NCBI RefSeq assembly: GCF_018459925.1
Contig: NZ_CP075371.1
Span: 1,984,001-2,048,000 of the forward strand
Direction: 5' to 3'
DNA length: 64,000 bases
Source of the DNA: Nocardioides aquaticus
Lineage (GTDB): Bacteria > Actinomycetota > Actinomycetes > Propionibacteriales > Nocardioidaceae
Numbering within the stretch: position 1 is the first letter of the stretch; the number at the start of each line of letters is the position of its first letter. The position numbers and the translations under genes are program-made. Below are positions 19,067-27,396 of the stretch, piece by piece. The notes under the pieces are model-generated. The model did no database searches. It saw only the letters and a list, made by a program, of their open reading frames with translations, and was not told the DNA's origin.

Positions 19067-19443
19067 TCCTCGGGCAGGACGGACCTGCGGTCGCGATCTC
19101 GGCACGTACCGCGGCCTGGCTCGAGCGGTACGCCGGACTCTCGGCCCTGCGCGTGCGTGTGCGGGGGACCGATCCGCTGATCTCTGAACAGCTCCAGGAG
19201 ATCCGGGTGGTGGCGATGTCGTGGCGCGGTTCCGCTTGCGGAACCGAGGGCGCGACATCTCCGGAACCGGCCACATCATCGGAGTGGTTGTCGACGACAG
19301 AGGCAGCCGACCTCCTGGGGATCGGGCCGCGTGCGGTGGTGAAGGCCATTGCACGTGGCTCGATCCCGGCCAAGCGGGTGGGCAACCGACACCGGGTCAG
19401 CCGCGAGGACGTGGAGCACTACCGGTCTGCGAGAGCAGCGTGA
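19063..19443 (+). CDS. helix-turn-helix protein, excisionase-like
   Basis: About 126 residues from GTG 19063. The C-terminal 50 residues are an HTH_17/MerR-like DNA-binding domain of the excisionase type: LSTTEAADLLGIGPRAVVKA followed by IPAKRVGNRHRVSREDV. The N-terminal part has a short alpha/beta segment. It could be the recombination directionality factor for the serine integrase or a regulator of the structural-type genes that follow. The domain is clear; the role is inference. Confidence 0.7.
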   Translation: MILGQDGPAVAISARTAAWLERYAGLSALRVRVRGTDPLISEQLQEIRVVAMSWRGSACGTEGATSPEPATSSEWLSTTEAADLLGIGPRAVVKAIARGSIPAKRVGNRHRVSREDVEHYRSARAA

Positions 19444-19451
19444 AAGGGAAC

Positions 19452-20093
19452 ATGATGCCGAACCACAAGCTGACGGCGCACCGCGAGGCTGCCGACCGAA
19501 TCAGTCAGAACTACAGGGCCGCTGTTGCGGAGGTCCAGGAGGACCGCGACCTGAGCAACGAGGGTCGGCAGCGGCGACTTGCCGACCTCTACGTCGATGC
19601 CAGGCGCCGGCTGACCGACCTCGCGCAGAAGGAGAAGGCTGAGCTCGACTCCCGTCGCACTGCACTGGAGAACCAGTTCTTCGGCGCCCGGGGCGCGGGC
19701 GGTGGCTGGGACACCGCATCGCATGCGATCAGCGCTCGTGACGCCAGCGATCGTGCCGCGCAGATCAAGACCCCCGCCGAGGCCGCTGAGTTGCTGGAGC
19801 GTGCCAACGCGGACGGCGACGAGCTGCTTGCTCGCGCTGTTGCTCGGCGCTCGGTGAGGGCATCGGAGCAGGCAGTGGGTCAGCGGGCCGTCGCTGATTG
19901 GGACGCAGTGTCGATGACCTACCTCGACGCCAGGCCCCGACTGCTTCCGGTGGCTGAGGAGCTGGGCCAGATCGAGAACATGAGCAAGCGCGAGGTGTTC
20001 TCCCCTTTCTCCCTCTCGAAGCCGGCGGGTCTGGACCCGGCTGCACTGAACGTGGCCGCGGTCAACAAGTCGAGCGAGCCGGTCGAGGCGTGA
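19452..20093 (+). CDS. coiled-coil phage-type protein of unknown function
   Basis: 213 residues from ATG 19452 (ATG 19455 also possible), with AAAGGGAA upstream. The first two thirds are strongly helical and charged (REAADRISQNYRAAVAEVQE, DLYVDARRRLTDLAQKEKAE), likely coiled coil; the end is less ordered. Size, charge and position before terminase recall scaffolding-like proteins, but no signature proves it. A capsid-size-changing factor of the satellite is an attractive untested alternative. Confidence 0.6.
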   Translation: MMPNHKLTAHREAADRISQNYRAAVAEVQEDRDLSNEGRQRRLADLYVDARRRLTDLAQKEKAELDSRRTALENQFFGARGAGGGWDTASHAISARDASDRAAQIKTPAEAAELLERANADGDELLARAVARRSVRASEQAVGQRAVADWDAVSMTYLDARPRLLPVAEELGQIENMSKREVFSPFSLSKPAGLDPAALNVAAVNKSSEPVEA

Positions 20094-20231
20094 CGCGGGC
20101 GCACGCCGCGGTCACCCCGACCCCCCGGCCCATGTCCCCTGGACCGTCTGGCGAAGTAGGACCGGGGAGTAGGTCAGTCGCTGTCCGGGCACTGCTTGGG
20201 GCTCGTTTCGGCCCTGGGGGGCGGGTGGCCC

Positions 20232-20627
20232 ATGAGCGCCACTGAGGTCCCGGAGGCCCCGGAGACGCCCGACTTCGGCCCCCGTGGGGCGGCGTTTTGG
20301 GGCGAGACGACGACTCTCTACGAGCTGTCTGAGACTGAGACGGAGCTGCTGCGGGAGTGCTGCCGGCTGCTCGACGAGTGCGAGTCGCTGTGTCAGGCAC
20401 TGGCCGAGCAGGGTGTAACCGTTCCCGGGTCGCAGGGCCAGACGCGGGTGCACCCGGCCATCGGTGAGTTACGCCAGCACCGCCTGGCGCTGGGTCGGTT
20501 GCTCGGCCAGCTCAGCCTGCCCGACGTCAGCGAGGACGCGCTCAAGACGCCCGCCCAGGTCCGGGCGTCCAAGGCTGCGCAGTCCCGTTGGCGCTCGCAC
20601 AACGAGCGGAGGGCAGCCAATGGCTAG
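20232..20627 (+). CDS. phage terminase small subunit, P27-like
   Basis: 131 residues. The pattern GPRGAAFWGETTTLYELSET, ELLRECCRLLDECESL, VTVPGSQGQTRVHP and ELRQHRLALGRLLGQLSLPD matches P27-type small terminase subunits of actinophages, which recognise the phage DNA packaging site. The tail SKAAQSRWRSHNERR is also typical. No large subunit follows, so packaging would need the motor of another phage, as in staphylococcal pathogenicity islands. Start ATG 20232 is chosen because the conserved region begins soon after. Confidence 0.85.
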   Translation: MSATEVPEAPETPDFGPRGAAFWGETTTLYELSETETELLRECCRLLDECESLCQALAEQGVTVPGSQGQTRVHPAIGELRQHRLALGRLLGQLSLPDVSEDALKTPAQVRASKAAQSRWRSHNERRAANG

Positions 20628-20898
20628 GCGCAGAGCTTCCGCGGCCATCAGTGCGGGCGATGTGTTGCCCCGGCATCTGGTCGACCAGTCCTGGGCCGGC
20701 CAGGGGGCTGGGGCGTATAGCGCCGTGTGGCGTGAGCGCAGCGCGTGGTTCAAGGCGCATGGGATCGACGTGCGCGACTGGTCGACGGTCAGTGCGGTGC
20801 TGCGGGCTTCCGAGGCGGCTCACGGTGTCGCCCTCGGAGGCGCCCTCGAGCGCGCCCGGCTGCGAGCACTGGTCGCGAAAGGGGAGGCGAACAGGTGA
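20620..20898 (+). CDS. element protein following terminase small subunit
   Basis: 92 residues from ATG 20620, which overlaps the terminase stop by eight bases. It starts with a basic stretch (MARRRASAAISAGDVLP), has aromatic residues in the centre (YSAVWRERSAWFKAHGID) and a helical end. No family is recognised. In a complete phage this is where the terminase large subunit would begin; instead there is this small intact gene. Confidence 0.6.
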   Translation: MARRRASAAISAGDVLPRHLVDQSWAGQGAGAYSAVWRERSAWFKAHGIDVRDWSTVSAVLRASEAAHGVALGGALERARLRALVAKGEANR

Positions 20899-21170
20899 CC
20901 AACCCCGAACCCGTAACCGAGGTCGCCGACTACCTGGCCACCCTGCCTGCCGGGGTCCGCGACCCGCTGGTGCGCATCGCCCGACTCATTCTTGACAGCA
21001 CCGACGACGAGAAGCGAGCGGCCCGCCTCTTGACCAGCGTCATCGCCATGCAGGCCATTTCAGGCGACGCAGACGACCTGCTCCCGGGCGCGCAGATGAT
21101 CAGCGCCCTTGGAGTCGCCATCACACACGCGCAGGCGCTCTCGGCGCCTGCGACCACGACAGGAGCCTGA
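20895..21170 (+). CDS. small acidic protein before the tape measure gene
   Basis: 91 residues from GTG 20895, four-base overlap with its neighbour. Helical and acidic (EVADYLATLPAGVRDPLVRI, DDEKRAARLLTSVIAMQAIS). In siphoviruses the gene just before the tape measure usually encodes the tail assembly chaperone, so that role is possible by position only; no frameshift product is apparent. Confidence 0.55.
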   Translation: MTNPEPVTEVADYLATLPAGVRDPLVRIARLILDSTDDEKRAARLLTSVIAMQAISGDADDLLPGAQMISALGVAITHAQALSAPATTTGA

Positions 21171-21173
21171 CCT

Positions 21174-24100
21174 ATGTGTGCCGTCCGCCTGGAACGCATC
21201 GTCCTCGAGGTAGAGGACCGTGCCAGCCGTCCAATGGCGACCTTCGCTGCCTCCACCCGTGGCGCATCGTCGGCCCTGCACGACCTCGACGGCAGTAGCG
21301 CCGGCTCCTCCAAGTCCGTGACGGCAACCGGGGCCGCCGCGGCCACCGCAGCGCCCAAGGTGACTAACCTGGCCGCGGCTACCGCCCGCGCCGAGGCTGC
21401 CCAGCGCCGCCAGGCGGACGCCTCGGGCTCCCTGCGGGTCGCTGAGGCGAAGCTGCTGGAGTTGCGCGAGAAGGGCACCGCCAAGGCTGGCGCCGTCGCC
21501 GCAGCCGAGGAGCGGGTCGCGAAGGCTCGCCGCAACCTGACGGCGGAGACAGTGAAAGCCGCGCAGGCAGCGGTGGGCGTAACGAAGGCCAACGACGACC
21601 TGGCCGTGTCGTCGGCCAAGGCTGACCGCTCGATCAACCAACTGACGGGCCGTCTCGCGCTGGCGGCGCAGCTCGCGGTCACGCTCGGCCCCGCCCTGGC
21701 CCCCATCGGCGTCTTGGCGGTCCCTGCCGTGACTGGCCTGGCGTCTGCGCTCGGCTTCACTGCCCTCGCTGCCGGCACGGTGGTCGCCGGGTTCCAAGGG
21801 GTCGGGGACGCGATGGGCGCTCTGAACAAAGCGCAGCTCGAGCCCACGGCCGCGAACCTCAAAGCCGCCCGGATCGCGATGCAGGAGCTGTCTCCCGCCG
21901 CACGTGACATGGTGCGCGAGATCGACAGTCTGGGTCCCGCCCTGGAGTCCCTGCGCGACGCCTCCGCCGCTGGCTTGGCACCGGGCGTTGGGCGCTCGGT
22001 GGCTAACCTTCAGGAGCTGCTGCCCAGACTGCGGGGCCTATTCGAGGAGACCGCCCGCGCGGCCGGCGACTTCGCTGGCGACGCCACCGAGTCGCTGAAC
22101 TCCGAGCGGTGGGCGCCGTTCCTGGCCTTCCTTGAGCGCGAGGCCCCCTCAGCAATCACCTCCCTGGGCCAGTCTGCTGGCGACCTGACGCACGGGCTGG
22201 CCGAGCTGTGGATGGCCATGGACCCGCTGAACGACGATCTGCTGCGAGTCATCAGTCGCGCGGCAGAGGGCTTCGACGACTGGGCCATGAACCTGGGGCA
22301 GACCGAAGGGTTCAGGGAGTTCGTCGAGTACGTGCGCCAGTCGGGTCCGCAGGTCGCTGATGCTTTCCAGTCGCTGGGCAACGCGGTCCTCCAGATCGCG
22401 GAGGCCGCTGCGCCCCTGGGTGGTCCGGTCCTGGCCGCGGTGAGTGCCATCGCGGACGGGGTGGCGGCCATTGCTGATTCCCCGCTCGGCACCCCGTTCC
22501 TCGCTGCCGTAGCTGCGGTGACGACGCTGAACCGGCTGCTGAAGGTCACCGCGGCTCTCAGTGCCGTGGCTGGCGCGACATCCGGCGCCGCCGGGACTGC
22601 GGCTGCTGGTGCTGCTGCCAGCAAGGCTGCTACCGCTACCAGGGCGGCGGGGCCTGTCGGACTTGCTGTGGGTGCTGCCCTGATCGCCGGCCCGCCCCTT
22701 GCCGATCTGATCAACCAGGCCAAGGGTTACGACGGCATCACGTCCTCGATCGAGTCCCTGAGCGGACAGCTCCGCAAGGGCGAGCTGCCCAACGAGTTCG
22801 AGGCCATCCGCCAGGCCACTGACTTCCTCTCGGAGCGCAACGGGTTCCAGCAGTTCATGGACTCCGGCAGCCGCCTCTTCGGCACAGAGATCGGCAAGCT
22901 CAAGGAATCCGACGACATGATCCAGGCGCTCGATCAGTCCCTCACGGGCATCGCCCAGCAGCGAGGTCCCGAGGCCGCGTCCCGGGCCTTCGACAAGCTG
23001 ACCACCCAAGCCGGCATGTCACGCGAAGAGATCGGGCAGCTCAAGAACTTGCTGCCCGGCCTGACCGACGCAATCGGCAGCCGCTCGGTGGGCGACCTCC
23101 TTAACATCTTCGACGACCTGCCGGGCATTCTAAATCGCGGCACGAAGGCGGCCAACACCTTCAAGGGCGCACTCCAGTCTGCGACGGCAGCCCTGGAGGG
23201 ACGTGCGTCGGCGCGCGACTTCGAGGCGTCGGTCGACGACGCAACGGCCGCCCTGCGTCAGAACGGCCGGACCCTCGACATCAACACGGCAAAGGGTCGA
23301 GCCAACTCGGCGGCGCTGGACAACATCGCCGGCTCAGCACTCAAGGTTGCCGACGGGATGCGCGGCGCCAACCGAGTCGAGTTCCTCAAGGGTGCCCGCG
23401 GTGACTTCATCGCGATGGCCCGCGACATGGGCAAGACTGCCGCGCAGGCCCGCAACCTGGCAGATCGCCTCGGGCTCATCGCGAGGCAGGACATCAAGCC
23501 GAAGATCGACCTCAACAAGGCACCGTTCGATGCTGTGTCCCGCGCGATCATGGCCGGGTTGCGGAACCTCGACAGGCAGAACCCGCGCCCGACCGCCGAC
23601 ATCAACGCCGGCCCATTCACGGGCAAGCGGGCGATGATCATGGCCGCGCTCGGCGTGACGGACCGCTTCACTGCTAACCCGGCCGTGAACCTGACCGACA
23701 ACGCCTCGGGTAAGGCGCGGTCGATTCAGGCGTCCATCAACGCCATTCAGGGCAAGACGGTGGAGATCGTCGTCAACACCTTCCGCAACGTGTTCGGCAA
23801 CAAGAACGAGGACGGTGGCCTGTACGACGGGCCGGTTCGCGCGTTCGCCGATGGTGGCTACGGATCCAACGGGCGCTACTACTCCCGCGACCCGCAGATC
23901 GTCCCGGGTGGCGCGAACATCCAGTGGGGCGAGAAGTCGACTGGCTGGGAGGCCTACATCTCGGGCAAGCCTGGCCAGCGTGCGCGCAACGTCAGCATCT
24001 TGGACGAGGCTGCGTCCCGGCTTGGCGTGCCCGGTCCGGGCGAGGCGGTGGCGATGGCGGCTCGCAACGCCGCGCTGATGGAGCAGATCACCTCCGGCGG

Positions 24101-24296
24101 TCGCCAGTCCGCTGCGGCGGCGTCCGCGCCTCGCATGGCGCCCGCGCAGTCCATGGCGGTGTCGTTCGACGACGTTCGCCTGTCCGGCACGGTCGACACC
24201 CGCACCGGCCTGGCGACCATGACCGGGATCGCACGCGCCGCCGCCCGCCAGGAGTTCGCAGCAATCGAGCGCGACGACGAGAGGGAGGCCCGGTGA
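21174..24296 (+). CDS. phage tail tape measure protein
   Basis: 1040 residues, ATG 21174 with AGGAG upstream. A coiled-coil Ala/Glu/Lys-rich N-terminal part (AAERAEAAQRR-type heptads) is followed by a long hydrophobic block (LAAQLAVTLGPALAPIGVLA and onward), another hydrophobic region near residue 430-510, and a Gly-rich C-terminus (FADGGYGSNGRYYS, GEKSTGWEAYISGKPGQRA) typical of tape measures. Such proteins set tail length (about 0.15 nm per residue, so roughly 150 nm) and help DNA cross the envelope. It is striking because no other tail gene is present. Confidence 0.88.
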   Translation: MCAVRLERIVLEVEDRASRPMATFAASTRGASSALHDLDGSSAGSSKSVTATGAAAATAAPKVTNLAAATARAEAAQRRQADASGSLRVAEAKLLELREKGTAKAGAVAAAEERVAKARRNLTAETVKAAQAAVGVTKANDDLAVSSAKADRSINQLTGRLALAAQLAVTLGPALAPIGVLAVPAVTGLASALGFTALAAGTVVAGFQGVGDAMGALNKAQLEPTAANLKAARIAMQELSPAARDMVREIDSLGPALESLRDASAAGLAPGVGRSVANLQELLPRLRGLFEETARAAGDFAGDATESLNSERWAPFLAFLEREAPSAITSLGQSAGDLTHGLAELWMAMDPLNDDLLRVISRAAEGFDDWAMNLGQTEGFREFVEYVRQSGPQVADAFQSLGNAVLQIAEAAAPLGGPVLAAVSAIADGVAAIADSPLGTPFLAAVAAVTTLNRLLKVTAALSAVAGATSGAAGTAAAGAAASKAATATRAAGPVGLAVGAALIAGPPLADLINQAKGYDGITSSIESLSGQLRKGELPNEFEAIRQATDFLSERNGFQQFMDSGSRLFGTEIGKLKESDDMIQALDQSLTGIAQQRGPEAASRAFDKLTTQAGMSREEIGQLKNLLPGLTDAIGSRSVGDLLNIFDDLPGILNRGTKAANTFKGALQSATAALEGRASARDFEASVDDATAALRQNGRTLDINTAKGRANSAALDNIAGSALKVADGMRGANRVEFLKGARGDFIAMARDMGKTAAQARNLADRLGLIARQDIKPKIDLNKAPFDAVSRAIMAGLRNLDRQNPRPTADINAGPFTGKRAMIMAALGVTDRFTANPAVNLTDNASGKARSIQASINAIQGKTVEIVVNTFRNVFGNKNEDGGLYDGPVRAFADGGYGSNGRYYSRDPQIVPGGANIQWGEKSTGWEAYISGKPGQRARNVSILDEAASRLGVPGPGEAVAMAARNAALMEQITSGGRQSAAAASAPRMAPAQSMAVSFDDVRLSGTVDTRTGLATMTGIARAAARQEFAAIERDDEREAR

Positions 24297-24982
24297 CCCA
24301 GTCCATCGTCAGCGACCTGGCCTCTATCCTTCCCGGCATGCCAGACGTGACAGACGATCTCGCGCTCATCAAGGGCCTGCCAACTGGCCCCATGTTCAGC
24401 ATGGGGGACGAGAGGGCTTGGGCCAAGGTTTCCTGCGACAGCTGCTCCGCACCACAGATGCTGGTCATTGTCAGGTGCGACGGCGAGGGTCAGCAGTGGC
24501 TCCGTTGCCCGACTTGCAAGGCCGCTGCCATCGTTGACGGCGCAGTTGTGCTCCCTCGTCAGTCGGGTCTGCGCAACCCCGCAGGCCAGCCGGAGCCCGA
24601 CCAATACGTCTGGGATGAGGTCCGCGCCTGCATGTCGGCTGGTGCTCACAACGCGGTGGTCATGCTCTGCCGGAAGTTGCTCTTTCATCTTGCGGTAAGT
24701 CAGGGGCTGCCACCCAAGAATGCTCGGAACCGGGCGCCAAGCTTTGAGCAAGCGGTTAACCACCTTGAGGCCGAAGGCCTGGTGACGAGTCGAATGCGAC
24801 CGTGGGTCGTGAAGATCAAGGACGTGGGGAACGAGGCCAACCACGAGATCCCTCGGGTTACCGCTGCTGACGCGCGGACGATCGCCAAGTTCACAGAGCA
24901 GATGCTCCTGATGACCTACGAGTATCCAGCGGACCTCGAGGAATCGGCGCCTCTCGAAGTACCTGAGGCAGGCCAGCCATAG
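24293..24982 (+). CDS. DUF4145 domain protein
   Basis: 229 residues from GTG 24293, overlapping the tape measure stop by four bases. A zinc ribbon (CDSCSAPQM with CPTCKA) leads to a DUF4145 domain: YVWDEVRACMSAGAHNAVVM, LCRKLLFHLAV, KIKDVGNEANHEIPRVTAAD. DUF4145 is found alone in phages and plasmids and attached to restriction and other defence proteins. Its biochemical role is not settled. Lower GC than the genes before it marks the start of a cargo region, although it is translationally coupled to the tail gene. Confidence 0.75.
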   Translation: MTQSIVSDLASILPGMPDVTDDLALIKGLPTGPMFSMGDERAWAKVSCDSCSAPQMLVIVRCDGEGQQWLRCPTCKAAAIVDGAVVLPRQSGLRNPAGQPEPDQYVWDEVRACMSAGAHNAVVMLCRKLLFHLAVSQGLPPKNARNRAPSFEQAVNHLEAEGLVTSRMRPWVVKIKDVGNEANHEIPRVTAADARTIAKFTEQMLLMTYEYPADLEESAPLEVPEAGQP

Positions 24983-25056
24983 CCCACCATGCAGACGATG
25001 GCAACGAAACCGGCAGGTTGCGCGATCTTTCCCTCCGGTGTCGAGACACTGTTGGC

Positions 25057-25638
25057 ATGGATCGACTCCTGACGCCGCCCGTTGGTGTAGCTCTCATTCT
25101 CGCTCTGTCGTCATGCTCCGGCGAGAGCGCATCGAGCGCGTCCGATCCGGCGCCGACTGCCACGGTGACGACGACAGTCACTGCATCGCCGGGGGACGCC
25201 TCGGAAAGTCCGCAGCACAGCATGGTGGCCAAGCTTGGCGACGTTCAGCCAACAGAGTGGGGTGACGTTGCCGTGCTTGAGTTCAATCCTCAGGTCACCT
25301 CCGATCCGGCGGCGCAGCGGAGCGTGGACCAGCCGCGCTGGGCGGGCGCATTGGCGCGCACATGTGTCAATGAGGATTGGGACGGCGAACCGATCATGCT
25401 GTCTTGGGGTCCGTGGTCGCTGACCGACCAGGACGATGGGACGTACCTCGAGACGGGGATCTCTGGCGGCGTCTCCTACCCACAACCCGCGTACCCGCAA
25501 CTCGGCGACCGGACTACGCGTCCGGGTTCGTGCAGCCAGGGTTGGATCGTGTTCTCGGCTGCCCCAGGCGCGACGATCGCCGAGGTGGCTTACGAGGGAC
25601 AAGGGTTGGATGCGCCTCTTGTTTGGTCGCTCGACTGA
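25057..25638 (+). CDS. predicted lipoprotein
   Basis: 193 residues from ATG 25057. The signal has a hydrophobic core VGVALILAL ending in the lipobox LSSC, so Cys about 21 would be lipidated and the protein anchored outside the membrane. A Ser/Thr-rich linker follows, then a beta-rich domain of about 130 residues with a CVNEDW and a CSQGW cysteine that may pair. Surface lipoproteins carried by prophages often block infection by related phages; that role is inference from context. Confidence 0.7.
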   Translation: MDRLLTPPVGVALILALSSCSGESASSASDPAPTATVTTTVTASPGDASESPQHSMVAKLGDVQPTEWGDVAVLEFNPQVTSDPAAQRSVDQPRWAGALARTCVNEDWDGEPIMLSWGPWSLTDQDDGTYLETGISGGVSYPQPAYPQLGDRTTRPGSCSQGWIVFSAAPGATIAEVAYEGQGLDAPLVWSLD

Positions 25639-25904
25639 CGAGAAGCACTCCTGCCTAGGTCACCAGATTCTGGACCGCAAACTAGAAGGTGCTCCGTCGC
25701 TGGCCGGATGCACGACGCCGCCACCCAGAGCTGGCGCACGAACGGGTCGGACCTCCCATCGCGGGCAGGCTCGGCCGAGATGACCCAGCCCTCCCATCCC
25801 TTGCCCTGACGCTCTCGCCAGCCCAGCAGCAGGCCCGGGGCCACGTCCTCGGCCCAGCGGCCTGTGAAGCAAACATGGACGTGCTCAGCGCGGTCGTGGG
25901 GCAT
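25590..25904 (-). CDS. small unknown protein on the opposite strand
   Basis: 104 residues from ATG 25904. The core HVHVCFTGRWAEDVAPGLLL, GWEGWVISAEP and VRQLWVAASCIRP reads like a compact beta protein with the composition of real coding sequence. A -10 hexamer TACCAT sits six bases upstream of the ATG, giving a leaderless start. Its end overlaps the lipoprotein gene by 49 bases, which is unusual and keeps confidence moderate. Confidence 0.5.
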   Translation of the reverse strand: MPHDRAEHVHVCFTGRWAEDVAPGLLLGWRERQGKGWEGWVISAEPARDGRSDPFVRQLWVAASCIRPATEHLLVCGPESGDLGRSASRQSSDQTRGASNPCPS

Positions 25905-25969
25905 GGCGGGATGGTAGGCGTGAACGCCGACGCGGCCTTCTGGCAATCCCCGAGCATAGGGTTCGAAGA

Positions 25970-26734
25970 ATGGATGAGAACCGTGACTCCAAGTTCGACG
26001 CCGTAACGACAGGCGGTCTCGCTGCCGCGGGTGCTGGCGCGGGCCTGGGAGCGGCTGCGGACCTGGTCGTTCCCGGGCTCGGGTCAATTACGAGCGTCGC
26101 AGTCCAGTCAGTTTTGAACTTGAGTGGCCGGGCCGTCGAGCGGCGACGATTGCGGGCTGCGCGGGCACTGCAGTTGGGTTCTGACTTCGCTCACGTGGAC
26201 ATTACGGAGGTCGAGGCGGCCGCTCAAACCTCCGACCGGAAACTCGAACTGGCACTGTTGGCGCTGTCGGCCGCATCGCAGTCCGCGCTCGAGGCGAAGA
26301 TCGCCGCGCTTGGGCGTGCGATGGTGACAGGCGTCTTGGCGCGGGACGAGGCCATCGTCGACCAGGAGTTTCTGATCGTGCAGGCTTTGGCGGGGCTGGA
26401 GGCCCCCCACGTGCGAGTCTTGGATCTCTGCCGCGGTTCGTCTCAGGTTCAACGTAATGGGCGCGCTTACGACTCGCGCGACCTGGCTTGGACGCCAGAG
26501 CGCTTAGCGTCGGAGTACAGGGGAGCTGCGCCCGTCATGCCGGCACTCCTCGCCGCGTTGGTGAGCGCTGGTGCCGTCCGAGACATCTCCGTTGGACGCA
26601 CGGACTATCACCCAACCTACGAGTCGAGTCCTTTCGGCAACCTGCTGCTCGCCCGTTTGGAACAGGCTGGACGTGACGAGGCTGCCGCCACGGGAGACGC
26701 TGAACCCGCCGCTGGAGCGGACCGCCTGGCGTGA
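25970..26734 (+). CDS. membrane-associated protein of unknown function
   Basis: 254 residues from ATG 25970. A Gly/Ala-rich hydrophobic segment (residues about 14-50, GGLAAAGAGAGLGAAADLVV onward) could insert in membranes; a helical domain follows with ALSAASQSALEAKIAALGRA and a region ending in QALAGLEAPHVRVLDLC. The layout faintly recalls DUF4393-like proteins. A TAGGGT hexamer (25957-25962) puts transcription start at or one base before the ATG. It diverges from the small gene at 25904, and the pair could be a regulated cargo unit. Confidence 0.65.
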   Translation: MDENRDSKFDAVTTGGLAAAGAGAGLGAAADLVVPGLGSITSVAVQSVLNLSGRAVERRRLRAARALQLGSDFAHVDITEVEAAAQTSDRKLELALLALSAASQSALEAKIAALGRAMVTGVLARDEAIVDQEFLIVQALAGLEAPHVRVLDLCRGSSQVQRNGRAYDSRDLAWTPERLASEYRGAAPVMPALLAALVSAGAVRDISVGRTDYHPTYESSPFGNLLLARLEQAGRDEAAATGDAEPAAGADRLA

Positions 26735-26768
26735 GCGGCGTTCTGGAGCGCGGATGGGAAGATAGACC

Positions 26769-27227
26769 ATGACCGACGCGCGCGAACCCCTCCCCATAGT
26801 GCAAGCGTCTGACGAGGATGTGGCTGCCGCGGCCTACGGGGCGGGCGGTGAGCCCGATCCGGCAACACCCCTGGGTGCGGCTGCGCTGTGGCAGACGGCG
26901 CTAGGGATGGGCCCAGACCAGTACCGGACGGCTCTTGAGAACCTGTCGTTCGTCCCGAATGTATGGGGTGACTTCTCGGAGGCCGTTGGCCTCATCTCAG
27001 GCCGATCGATTCTGACCCGGGTAGATACGCCGGACGGTGCTCCTCACGTCAGTTACGTCCGATTCATCGAGTACAGCGGCGCGAGTGGCGCTGTGGCGTT
27101 CGCAGACGCGCCCCTTGATGACGTAATTGTGATGACATTGGTCAAGCCCCCGACTTCCCCTGGTGGTTGGTCTACAGCCTGACCCGCGACTACGCGCCTC
27201 CAGTCGACGAGCTGGAGCTCTGGTAGG
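26769..27227 (+). pseudogene. unknown cargo gene with a single-base frameshift near its end
   Basis: From ATG 26769 the frame reads 137 residues and stops at 27182 after VKPPTSPGGWSTA. Adding one C to the run of five at 27147-27151 gives VKPPDFPWWLVYSLTRDYAP and a stop at 27227, a far more protein-like ending. The intact form would be about 152 residues, mixed alpha/beta, with RFIEYSGASGAVAFADAPLD before the break. Family not recognised. It may be a real mutation or a sequencing error. Confidence 0.55.
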
Positions 27228-27329
27228 CGGACGTGGCCGTCCGGCCTCGAGCTCCATCGGACACCCCGGGATCACGCAGGGTCCGAAGCCTGGATCTGCC
27301 AGCTTGGGCATGTGGGTTGGTGCAGGGCA

Positions 27330-27359
27330 TGAGTTAACTCACGCGATCGTGCAGTAGGG
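27330..27359 (+). promoter_or_regulatory. possible operator and promoter of the DUF3800 gene
   Basis: A 12-bp palindrome TGAGTTAACTCA (27330-27341) lies where the -35 region would be relative to a TAGGGT hexamer at 27354-27359. A repressor bound there would block the promoter. The 5' leader would be about 30 bases. Prediction from sequence pattern only. Confidence 0.35.
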
Positions 27360-27396
27360 TCGCCCGCCTAAGGCTGGCCGTAGAGAAACGAGTCTG

